Assembly: GCA_964567785.1 (NCBI GenBank)
Contig: CAZMOK010000090.1
Location: forward strand, 1 to 9,112
From: CAZMOK01 sp964567785
GTDB lineage: Bacteria; Bacteroidota; Bacteroidia; Bacteroidales; JAGOPY01
Length of the DNA: 9,112 nt
Reading direction: 5' to 3'
Shown: positions 1 through 5,658 of the stretch, piece after piece
How the letters are laid out: every line of letters begins with the position of its first letter
Numbering within the stretch: position 1 is the first letter of the stretch
Translations under genes and position numbers: made by a program
Notes under the pieces: generated by a model
Database searches by the model: none
What the model saw: the letters and a program-made list of their open reading frames with translations, nothing else
Told to the model about the DNA's origin: nothing

Positions 1-79
1 AGTTCTGAGTTCTGAGTTCTGAGTTCTGAGTTTTGACCACCTTCGCTAAAGCTTCGGTGGTTAAAAGTTCTAAGTTTTG
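1..79. repeat. Heptamer tandem array AGTTYTR interrupted by a palindrome
   Basis: Positions 1-28 are four exact copies of AGTTCTG, and a fifth, AGTTTTG, follows at 29-35. The array breaks at 36-65, where a short palindrome sits, and resumes in phase-like form with AGTTCTA at 66-72 and AGTTTTG at 73-79. The tract lies downstream of the pyrB stop and is not coding. The array reaches the window edge, so its full extent is unknown. The repeat itself is directly visible; its function is unknown. Confidence 0.9.
31..66. repeat. Small palindromic element within the heptamer array
   Basis: ACCACC (36-41) pairs with GGTGGT (56-61). The stem extends outward through a G-T wobble (35/62) and TTTT/AAAA (31-34/63-66). 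The 14-base loop has its own possible GC/GC pairing around TAAA. No T-run follows the stem in either orientation: TTTT lies before it and AAAA after it. A standard intrinsic terminator for pyrB is therefore not supported. It resembles a short interspersed palindromic repeat unit, but only one copy is in this window. Confidence 0.7.
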
Positions 80-90
80 AATTATTTTTA

Positions 91-118
91 AATCTTACAT
101 CTTAAATCTTAAATCACA
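91..118. repeat. Heptamer tandem array AATCTTA abutting the pyrB stop
   Basis: AATCTTA at 91-97 is followed by CATCTTA (98-104), AATCTTA (105-111) and a degenerate AATCACA (112-118). The period is again 7 but the sequence differs from the 1-79 array. The last unit overlaps the TGA stop of pyrB (114-116, minus strand), so the repeat runs into the 3' end of the gene. Confidence 0.8.
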
Positions 119-1031
119 CGACTCCCAGTATTGAAGCAAGTAACGCCTGCCTTACAAAAACGCCATTCTCTGCCTGCTGGAAATAATAGGCCATGGGATT
201 GCTGTCAACATCTTCATCTATTTCATTGACCCTGGGCAGGGGGTGCAATATTTTCAGGTTATCTTTTGCTGATCCGAGCATATCGTTGTTCAGGATATAG
301 GCATTCTTTACCCTTTCATATTCAATGGGATCGGAAAAGCGTTCCCTCTGGATCCTGGTCATATAAAGAATATCAACTTCTTCGATGGCTTCCTGAAGGT
401 CGGTGTATTGATAATACTTAAGGTCGAGATCCTTGATCTTTTGCTTTACATAGCTGGGAAGTTTCAGCTCAACCGGGGAAACAAGGTGGAAAGTGGCTCC
501 GAAGTCACACATGGCAAAAACAAGCGAATGGACCGTCCTGCCGTATTTCAGGTCTCCTGCAAAAGCTATCTGAAGATCGTTCAGCCTTCCCTGGGTCTTT
601 CGTATAGAATACATATCGAGCAGGGTCTGAGTGGGGTGCTGGTGTGCGCCATCTCCTGCGTTGATGATAGGCACAGGGCTGACTTCGCCGGCATACCGGG
701 CACTACCTTCCAGTGGGTGCCTCATCACGATCAGGTCGGAATAATTACTGACGGTAAGGATCGTGTCTTTGAGTGTTTCCCCTTTTTTAACACTCGAACT
801 GGCTGAATCGGTAAAACCGATCACTTTTGCCCCAAGCCTGGAGGCAGCGCTTTCAAAGCTTAACCTGGTCCTTGTTGAAGGCTCAAAGAAAAGAGTGGCC
901 ACAACTTTCTCTTCCAGTATCTTTTGTGTTGTCTTTTTTTCGAAACCTTTGGCAAGATCGAGGATATAGGATTTTTCCTGTGTGTTGAAGTCCTCGATCG
1001 AAACCAGGTTCCTGTTCTTTAGTTCAGGCAT
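114..1031 (-). CDS. pyrB: Aspartate carbamoyltransferase, catalytic chain (PyrB)
   Basis: Catalyses carbamoyl phosphate plus L-aspartate to N-carbamoyl-L-aspartate, the committed step of de novo pyrimidine synthesis in the cytoplasm. The 305-residue product shows the carbamoyl-phosphate loop FFEPSTRTRLSFE, the flexible-loop SSVKKGETLKDT with its catalytic lysine, the HPLEG and DGAHQHPTQTLLD motifs, the aspartate-domain GDLKYGRTVHSL, and HPLPRVNEID near the C-terminus. Length is normal for a catalytic chain. I chose the ATG at 1031. An in-frame extension to 1052 begins with TTG, and that codon falls inside a good Bacteroidota -7 box (1050-1057), so it is unlikely to be translated. No regulatory-chain gene pyrI begins in the 113 bases seen downstream. 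Repeat tracts flank the gene on both sides, which suggests a single-gene unit. The assignment is very secure. Confidence 0.97.
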   Translation of the reverse strand: MPELKNRNLVSIEDFNTQEKSYILDLAKGFEKKTTQKILEEKVVATLFFEPSTRTRLSFESAASRLGAKVIGFTDSASSSVKKGETLKDTILTVSNYSDLIVMRHPLEGSARYAGEVSPVPIINAGDGAHQHPTQTLLDMYSIRKTQGRLNDLQIAFAGDLKYGRTVHSLVFAMCDFGATFHLVSPVELKLPSYVKQKIKDLDLKYYQYTDLQEAIEEVDILYMTRIQRERFSDPIEYERVKNAYILNNDMLGSAKDNLKILHPLPRVNEIDEDVDSNPMAYYFQQAENGVFVRQALLASILGVV

Positions 1032-1049
1032 GGATTCCGGTTTTGGCTT

Positions 1050-1057
1050 CAAAAATA
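1050..1057 (-). promoter_or_regulatory. Probable pyrB promoter, -7 box
   Basis: The minus strand reads TATTTTTG, an exact match to the Bacteroidota -7 consensus TAnnTTTG. The -33 region about 20 bases upstream is a poor match (CCTG against TTTG). Transcription would start about a dozen bases before the ATG at 1031, which supports that start. Confidence 0.45.
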
Positions 1058-1103
1058 ATTACAAAAATCCAGCAGGGCAGGGGGTGTTGATAATTATTTA
1101 TAA

Positions 1104-1131
1104 TTGGCTGTTGGCTGATGGCTGTTGGATT
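1104..1131 (+). repeat. Left heptamer array TTGGCTG of an inverted pair
   Basis: TTGGCTG at 1104-1110 and 1111-1117 is followed by ATGGCTG (1118-1124) and TTGGATT (1125-1131). The same heptamer appears in inverted orientation at 1261-1288. Positions 1104-1116 can pair with 1261-1273 at 12 of 13 bases. Confidence 0.85.
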
Positions 1132-1166
1132 ATTGTTATGCGCCTGTTTAAGGACAAGACAACCAT

Positions 1167-1241
1167 CCCCCTCCCTGCCTCGCGTTCGCATCCGCTGCAG
1201 CTTATGTGAACACGGCCTGCGAAGGTGACAGAGGGAGTGGG
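1167..1241. repeat. Imperfect GC-rich palindrome between inverted heptamer arrays
   Basis: CCCCCTCCCT (1167-1176) is nearly complementary to AGGGAGTGGG (1232-1241). Further in, TTCGCA on the left (1185-1190) matches TGCGAA on the right (1218-1223), and an exact palindrome GCTGCAGC lies at 1194-1201, off the exact centre because the right arm is longer. Short open frames here show no family resemblance and are not credible genes. This segment accounts for most of the 1032-1322 non-coding gap. Confidence 0.55.
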
Positions 1242-1260
1242 TACTATAATAGGATCCAAT

Positions 1261-1288
1261 AGCCAACAGCTAAAAGCCAACAGCTAAA
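1261..1288 (-). repeat. Right, inverted heptamer array (14-bp unit duplicated exactly)
   Basis: AGCCAACAGCTAAA occurs twice in a row (1261-1274 and 1275-1288). Each 14-mer is itself two related heptamers, AGCCAAC and AGCTAAA. On the minus strand the tract reads TTGGCT and TTAGCT units, the inverse of the 1104-1131 array. It lies 35 bases downstream of the stop of the minus-strand gene at 1323-2663. Confidence 0.85.
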
Positions 1289-1322
1289 AAGATAAGAGGC
1301 CTAAAAGTTATAACAACAGAAT

Positions 1323-2663
1323 TTACTTCTTAAGGTTGTGTTTTTCTATGAATTCATCGATGATCCCTTCAAAGTTCGGGAAACCGATCTCCTGCAAGTC
1401 GTAATAAACTCTGGTGTTTGGCTTATTGATCTTGACCACCCTGTTGAGATCGATCGGTGTGCCGATAACCACGCTGTCGCAATCGGTATTGTTAATCGTT
1501 GTTTCAAGGTCTTTGGTCTGCTGGTCGCCATAGCCCATTGCCGGAAGCAGTGTTCCGATGTTCGGATAGATCTTGAAGGTCTCACTGAGCTTCCCGACTG
1601 TGAAAGGCCTCGGGTCAACTATTTCTGCTGCTCCGTATTTCCGGGCGGCAACCGTACCGGCGCCTATCTTCATTTCACCGTGGGTGAGGGTTGGTCCGTC
1701 TTCAACAACGAGTACCCTTTTACCTTTGATGATTGCCGGATCGTCAACTTTAATGGGTGAAGCACCATCGACCACTATGGCGTTGGGATTGATCTTTGCA
1801 ATATTTTCCCTAACGGTCTGGATACCTTCCGGTGCAGCACTGTCAATTTTATTGATCACTACAACATCTGCCAGCCTCAGTGTAACTTCGCCCGGATAGT
1901 ATTTCAGCTCGTGTCCGGGCCTGTGAGGATCGGCAACGGTAATATTGAGGTCGGGTGTGTAGAAAGGAAAGTCGTTGTTTCCGCCATCCCATAAAACTAC
2001 ATCGCATCCGTCGGGGTCCTTTTCAGCTTCCCTGAGGATGGCTTCATAGTCGACACCGGCATAGATCACATTTCCCCTTTCCACATGCGGTTCATACTCT
2101 TCCATTTCCTCAATAGTGCATTTATGCTTTGCCAGGTCATCGATAGTTGCAAAACGCTGTACCTTTTGAGCGGCAAGGTCGCCGTATGGCATCGGGTGCC
2201 TTACAGCTACAACTTTAAGTCCTTTTGCCATAAGGTACTCAATAATCTTTCTTGAGGTCTGGCTCTTTCCGCAGCCGGTCCTTACTGCACCCACTGCAAT
2301 TACAGGCTTGGTTGATTTAACCATTGTATCATCAGGACCGAGAAGCATGAAGTTTGCTCCTGCACTGTTTACAATGGCGCTGGCAGCCATTACTTTGTCG
2401 TATGTAACGTCACTGTAAGAAAAGACGCAATCGTCAACCTTCAGTTCTTTTATTAATGTTGGCAGGTCTTCTTCTGCATAGATCGGGATCCCTTCCGGAT
2501 AAAGGTCTCCGGCCAGAACGGCAGGATATTTTCTACCTTCAATGTCGGGGATCTGGGCAGCCGTAAAGGCAACTACATTGTAATCTTCATTTCCACGGAA
2601 ATAGGTGTTGAAATTGTGGAAATCCCTGCCAGCGGCACCGATGATAATGACATTCTTTTTCAT
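1323..2663 (-). CDS. Cyclic 2,3-diphosphoglycerate synthetase family P-loop protein
   Basis: A 446-residue soluble protein resembling the cyclic 2,3-diphosphoglycerate synthetase family. The archaeal enzyme uses ATP to close 2,3-diphosphoglycerate into its cyclic anhydride. Visible elements are an N-terminal nucleotide-fold-like segment (residues 1-115, beginning VIIIGAAGRDFHNFNT), a Walker A loop GAVRTGCGKSQ at about 125-135, an acidic WDGGNNDFPF at 225-234, and a GTPase-like NKID at 271-274. Length fits the family. The ATG at 2663 is supported by a purine-rich AAAGGA seven bases upstream and a TACCTTTG promoter box. It is a single-gene unit divergent from argS and separated from pyrB by repeats. 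In bacteria the role is not established, and cyclic DPG production should not be assumed. Family assignment is good; function is inferred only. Confidence 0.85.
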   Translation of the reverse strand: MKKNVIIIGAAGRDFHNFNTYFRGNEDYNVVAFTAAQIPDIEGRKYPAVLAGDLYPEGIPIYAEEDLPTLIKELKVDDCVFSYSDVTYDKVMAASAIVNSAGANFMLLGPDDTMVKSTKPVIAVGAVRTGCGKSQTSRKIIEYLMAKGLKVVAVRHPMPYGDLAAQKVQRFATIDDLAKHKCTIEEMEEYEPHVERGNVIYAGVDYEAILREAEKDPDGCDVVLWDGGNNDFPFYTPDLNITVADPHRPGHELKYYPGEVTLRLADVVVINKIDSAAPEGIQTVRENIAKINPNAIVVDGASPIKVDDPAIIKGKRVLVVEDGPTLTHGEMKIGAGTVAARKYGAAEIVDPRPFTVGKLSETFKIYPNIGTLLPAMGYGDQQTKDLETTINNTDCDSVVIGTPIDLNRVVKINKPNTRVYYDLQEIGFPNFEGIIDEFIEKHNLKK

Positions 2664-2710
2664 TACTACATCCTTTCTTTAGTTCAGTTTTTCATAAATA
2701 AAAATTTTTG

Positions 2711-2718
2711 CAAAGGTA
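2711..2718 (-). promoter_or_regulatory. Promoter -7 box for the cyclic-DPG-synthetase-like gene
   Basis: The minus strand reads TACCTTTG, an exact TAnnTTTG match of the strongest common form. I see no good TTTG at the expected distance upstream. The predicted 5' leader is about 40 bases and contains an AAAGGA purine stretch seven bases before the ATG at 2663. Confidence 0.55.
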
Positions 2719-2732
2719 GAATTTATTTCCTC

Positions 2733-2809
2733 AGGCATGCCTTCTGATTGTGAAAAATTAGCAATGCCCGGTTTTGCCGTTTGCCTTCTGAAGGATAATG
2801 GCTAATTTT
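2733..2809. promoter_or_regulatory. Symmetric elements in the divergent promoter region
   Basis: Between the two divergent promoters lie a perfect 10-base palindrome AGGCATGCCT (2733-2742), a 10-base direct repeat TGCCTTCTGA (2738-2747 and 2782-2791), and a 9-base inverted repeat AAAATTAGC (2754-2762) with GCTAATTTT (2801-2809). The right inverted arm overlaps the argS -7 box. Operator or attenuator roles are possible, but no regulator is identified. Confidence 0.35.
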
Positions 2810-2810
2810 G
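2780..2810 (+). promoter_or_regulatory. argS promoter (Bacteroidota type)
   Basis: TTTG at 2780-2783, a 19-base spacer, then TAATTTTG at 2803-2810. This fits the Bacteroidota primary sigma consensus TTTG-N19-TAnnTTTG in both boxes and in spacing. The start point would fall near 2815-2817, downstream of the ATG at 2798. That decides the argS start in favour of the ATG at 2831. Confidence 0.7.
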
Positions 2811-2830
2811 CCTGCCTTAATCATCCATCA

Positions 2831-4630
2831 ATGAACACTGAGGAAAAGATAATAGCGACAGCTACAGCAGGGATCAAAGAGTTTTATAATGCAGAGAAGG
2901 TACCGCTTGCCGTTCAGAGGACCCGCCCCGATTTTGAAGGGGATTTTACCCTGGTAGTCTTTCCCCTGCTGAGATATTCACGCAAATCCCCGGAGCAAAC
3001 TGCCGAAGAGCTAGGTAATTACCTGAAGAAAAACATAAAAGGCCTGGAGTCGTACAATGTGGTCAAGGGGTTTCTCAATCTTTCTTATTCACCGGAATAT
3101 TGGATCGATTTTTTCAGGAAAACGGCAGATAAACGGGGGTATGGCTTTAAAAGCCCGGATAACAAGGCCCCTGAGGTGATAGAATATTCATCTCCAAATA
3201 CCAACAAGCCCCTTCACCTTGGCCATGTCAGGAACAACCTCCTGGGATGGTCCATTGCTGAGATCCTCAAAGCCAGCGGAAAGAATGTTAAAAAGGTCAA
3301 CCTGGTAAACGACAGGGGTATACATATTTGTAAAACCATGCTTGCCTGGCAAAAGATGAGCAACAAGAGGTCTCCTGAAGAGCTGGGGATGAAGGGTGAT
3401 AAACTTGTAGGTGAACTTTACGTTGAATTTGAGAAAGCCAATGCAGCAGAAATGAAGAAGCTCATGGAAGAGGGCATGGACAAGGATGAGGCATACCGGA
3501 ATTCACCGCTCATAAGGGAAGCCAACGATCTGCTGAAGAAATGGGAGGATGGTGATGAGGAAACCATCAAACTATGGAATAAATTAAACAGTTGGGTATA
3601 CGAAGGTTTCGATAAGACATACGAAAGGATGGGTGTTGACTTTGACAAGATTTATCATGAGTCTGCCACCTACCTGCTGGGCAAGGAACTCGTGAAGGAA
3701 GGGCTTGATAAGGGAGTTTTCTATAAAAAGGCAGACGGCTCTGTGTGGGCCGACCTTTCGAAGCACGGCCTGGACCAGAAGCTGCTGCTGCGCCCCGACG
3801 GTACTTCGGTATACATTACCCAGGACCTTGGTACAGCCGAATTGCGCTTCAATGATTACAAACCTTCATCATTGCTGTATGTGGTGGGCAACGAACAGGA
3901 TTATCACTTCAATATCCTGAAGCTCATTCTGAAGGACCTTGGCAGGGATTGGGCCGAAAATATTCGCCACATATCTTACGGAATGGTTGAGCTGCCTGAA
4001 GGAAAGATGAAATCGAGGGAAGGGAAAGTGGTTGATGCTGATGACTTGATGGAAGAGATGCATGCCACCGCGGCAAAAGTGACCACTGAACTGGGCAAGA
4101 TCGATGATCGCTACACTGAGGAAGCTGCCGAACTTTTTGAGACAATAGGAATGGGCGCCCTGAAATATTTTATCCTCAAGGTTGACCCGAAAAAGAACAT
4201 GTTGTTCAACCCTGAAGAATCGATAGATTTCAACGGCAACACAGGCTCTTTCATCCAGTATACACACGCAAGAATAAAGTCACTCCTGAGGAAAGGGGAG
4301 GAGCGGGGGTATGGATTGTCGATTGTCGATTTGGGGTTGTCGATTTTCGATGGGATGGAGATACTGCCAAAGGAGATCTCTCTAATCAAATTACTTTACC
4401 GGTTTCCGGCAGTGATTGAGGAGGCTGCTGAGCAATTGAGCCCGGCGCTGCTGGCAAATTACTCATACGAGTTGGCCAGGGAGTATAACCAGTATTACCA
4501 GGAAGTCCAGGTACTGAAGGAGCCCGACAAAAACAAGGTTGTATTCAGGCTCAGTCTGAGCCGGGTAATTGCAGATGTTATTTCCAGGGCCATGGGGCTG
4601 CTGGGGATCAATGTTCCGGAGAAGATGTAA
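2831..4630 (+). CDS. argS: Arginyl-tRNA synthetase (ArgS)
   Basis: Class I aminoacyl-tRNA synthetase that charges tRNA-Arg with arginine using ATP. The 599-residue protein has the N-terminal tRNA-contact domain (about 1-90), the catalytic Rossmann domain with SSPNTNKPLHLGH (HIGH motif, HLGH at 129-132), the KMSKS-equivalent MKSREG at 393-398, then NTGSFIQYTHARIKSLLRK and a helical DALR-type anticodon-binding domain to the C-terminus (LSRVIADVISRAMGLLGI). I chose the ATG at 2831; the ATG at 2798 precedes the predicted transcription start. Residues 495-508, coded by 4313-4354, contain a seven-residue repeat (LSIVDLG, LSIFDGM) that arises from a six-unit heptamer DNA repeat inserted in frame between the catalytic and anticodon-binding domains. 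All key motifs are intact, so the enzyme should be functional. It is convergent with the gldA operon. Confidence 0.97.
   Translation: MNTEEKIIATATAGIKEFYNAEKVPLAVQRTRPDFEGDFTLVVFPLLRYSRKSPEQTAEELGNYLKKNIKGLESYNVVKGFLNLSYSPEYWIDFFRKTADKRGYGFKSPDNKAPEVIEYSSPNTNKPLHLGHVRNNLLGWSIAEILKASGKNVKKVNLVNDRGIHICKTMLAWQKMSNKRSPEELGMKGDKLVGELYVEFEKANAAEMKKLMEEGMDKDEAYRNSPLIREANDLLKKWEDGDEETIKLWNKLNSWVYEGFDKTYERMGVDFDKIYHESATYLLGKELVKEGLDKGVFYKKADGSVWADLSKHGLDQKLLLRPDGTSVYITQDLGTAELRFNDYKPSSLLYVVGNEQDYHFNILKLILKDLGRDWAENIRHISYGMVELPEGKMKSREGKVVDADDLMEEMHATAAKVTTELGKIDDRYTEEAAELFETIGMGALKYFILKVDPKKNMLFNPEESIDFNGNTGSFIQYTHARIKSLLRKGEERGYGLSIVDLGLSIFDGMEILPKEISLIKLLYRFPAVIEEAAEQLSPALLANYSYELAREYNQYYQEVQVLKEPDKNKVVFRLSLSRVIADVISRAMGLLGINVPEKM
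4314..4355 (+). repeat. Six-unit heptamer array inside argS (GATTGTC)
   Basis: GATTGTC at 4314-4320 and 4321-4327 is followed by four degenerate 7-base units, including GGTTGTC (4335-4341) and GATTTTC (4342-4348). Six units make 42 bases, a multiple of three, so the reading frame is kept. Three units (21 bases) equal seven codons, which produces the visible heptapeptide repeat in the protein. Confidence 0.85.
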
Positions 4631-4635
4631 CCATA

Positions 4636-4667
4636 TAGAGTTGAGGTCTCAAAACTCTACTCTCAAA
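4636..4667. repeat. Hairpin and 14-base-spaced repeat between convergent genes
   Basis: TAGAGTT (4636-4642) pairs with AACTCTA (4653-4659), with GAG/CTC able to extend the inside. TCTCAAA occurs at 4647-4653 and again at 4661-4667, exactly 14 bases apart, consistent with the 7-base period seen elsewhere. The hairpin lies between the argS stop and the convergent DUF4340 gene stop, where a bidirectional terminator would be expected. It lacks a T-run in either direction, so terminator function is only a weak suggestion. Confidence 0.4.
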
Positions 4668-4677
4668 TCTTTATCGC

Positions 4678-5658
4678 TTAGAGTTTGTCTTGCAGGAGCT
4701 CCGTTTCCCCGATAAATATCTTATCAAAAAGATCCGATTTCTTACCGTTGAAATAGGCTGTGGGGTTATGCGAGGAATAGATTGCGTAATTGATATTCGT
4801 ATCACTTACCGGGTAGGCGGCGAGCTCGATCGGCACAAAATTGTTGCCTTCAATATTTATTTTACGGGAAGCCTGACGGCCGGAATAATCCTCATCCAGG
4901 AAATTGGAGCTGCTGAGCTTCGATAAGGTATTCACATACTTTTCCACGCTTGCTGAATCTGCCTGGGTACCACCCAGTGTCCATCCCTGGCCGGTCCTTT
5001 CGAGCAGTGTCTGCCTGCCGTTATAATTGAATTCCACACGCTGGATGTCACCCTGATTAACAGATACCAGCGTTTTATCCCTGTACGAGTCGGGATCCCT
5101 GTTGAAATTCATTTTGAGGAACCCATCTACGGCATAAACTTCACTTTCATCAGAAAGCCTGACGTAGGTTGTCATATCGCCCTGTTGCTGCTGCTGCCTT
5201 CCCATCATCTGCTGCTGGTTCTGATTTTTGGGCATGTTGTAAGAAAACTTCCCGATCATCAGCCTTGTCAGGGTTTCGTCCTTGTCTTTAAACTCTACAG
5301 TGGTGGCCGCTGAATCGGTGACCTGGTATTTGTCCCACTGGTCTTCTCCCTTGCCTGCATACCTTTTTGTCTTCAGGCTGCCAACTTGCGCAATGATATT
5401 TTTCACAACATTGGTATCGGCAGGGTATCTTCCCGAGGGCTTGACCACGAACCAGCGTTCGCCTTCTTTCATGATGTTCACAGGCTCGTTATTTTGCGGG
5501 TCATTAATAACAACTTCGGTGACCTTCTCCGGTTCAACTTCAACTATTATTTCCCTGAACGATCTGTCGCTTGTGTCGAAAAACCTGGCGGCAAAGTAGA
5601 TGCCGAGCAGTATAATCAGTACGACAATAAGGATTTTTGTGTTGATCTTTTTAAACAT
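4678..5658 (-). CDS. Membrane-anchored DUF4340 domain protein, last gene of gld-type operon
   Basis: A 326-residue protein with one N-terminal membrane helix (about residues 8-25, lysine-rich before it) and a large domain expected outside the inner membrane. The sequence resembles DUF4340: a segment from about 45 to 170 (EVVINDP, WFVVKPSGRYPADTNVVKNI, LMIGKFS) and a second related half (about 205-325: VEFNYNGRQTLLERTGQGW, FIGETELL). No catalytic motif is seen, so a structural or accessory role beside GldG is inferred. The start overlaps the gldG stop by eight bases and follows a GGAGG six bases upstream, which implies translational coupling. Residues 145-159 are glutamine- and methionine-rich (QNQQQMMGRQQQQQ), an apparent low-complexity insertion. 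Molecular function is unknown; family and operon membership are confident. Confidence 0.85.
   Translation of the reverse strand: MFKKINTKILIVVLIILLGIYFAARFFDTSDRSFREIIVEVEPEKVTEVVINDPQNNEPVNIMKEGERWFVVKPSGRYPADTNVVKNIIAQVGSLKTKRYAGKGEDQWDKYQVTDSAATTVEFKDKDETLTRLMIGKFSYNMPKNQNQQQMMGRQQQQQGDMTTYVRLSDESEVYAVDGFLKMNFNRDPDSYRDKTLVSVNQGDIQRVEFNYNGRQTLLERTGQGWTLGGTQADSASVEKYVNTLSKLSSSNFLDEDYSGRQASRKINIEGNNFVPIELAAYPVSDTNINYAIYSSHNPTAYFNGKKSDLFDKIFIGETELLQDKL

Noticed and set aside
31..66. Intrinsic terminator for pyrB
   Set aside because: The stem is short with a wobble and a 14-base loop, and no T-run follows it on the minus strand.
1..118. CRISPR array
   Set aside because: The repeats are 7 bases long, directly tandem and without spacers.
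408..806. A 132-codon plus-strand open frame
   Set aside because: Antisense to the conserved core of pyrB.
1032..1052. Seven-residue N-terminal extension of PyrB
   Set aside because: It starts with TTG inside the predicted -7 box. The ATG at 1031 fits the family length.
1024..1280. Short open frames on both strands in the pyrB upstream gap
   Set aside because: They run through the inverted repeats and palindrome, overlap each other, and show composition typical of repeat DNA rather than protein.
2798..2830. Eleven-residue N-terminal extension of ArgS
   Set aside because: It precedes the start point predicted from a well-matched promoter (2780-2810). The ATG at 2831 begins at the expected N-terminal domain.
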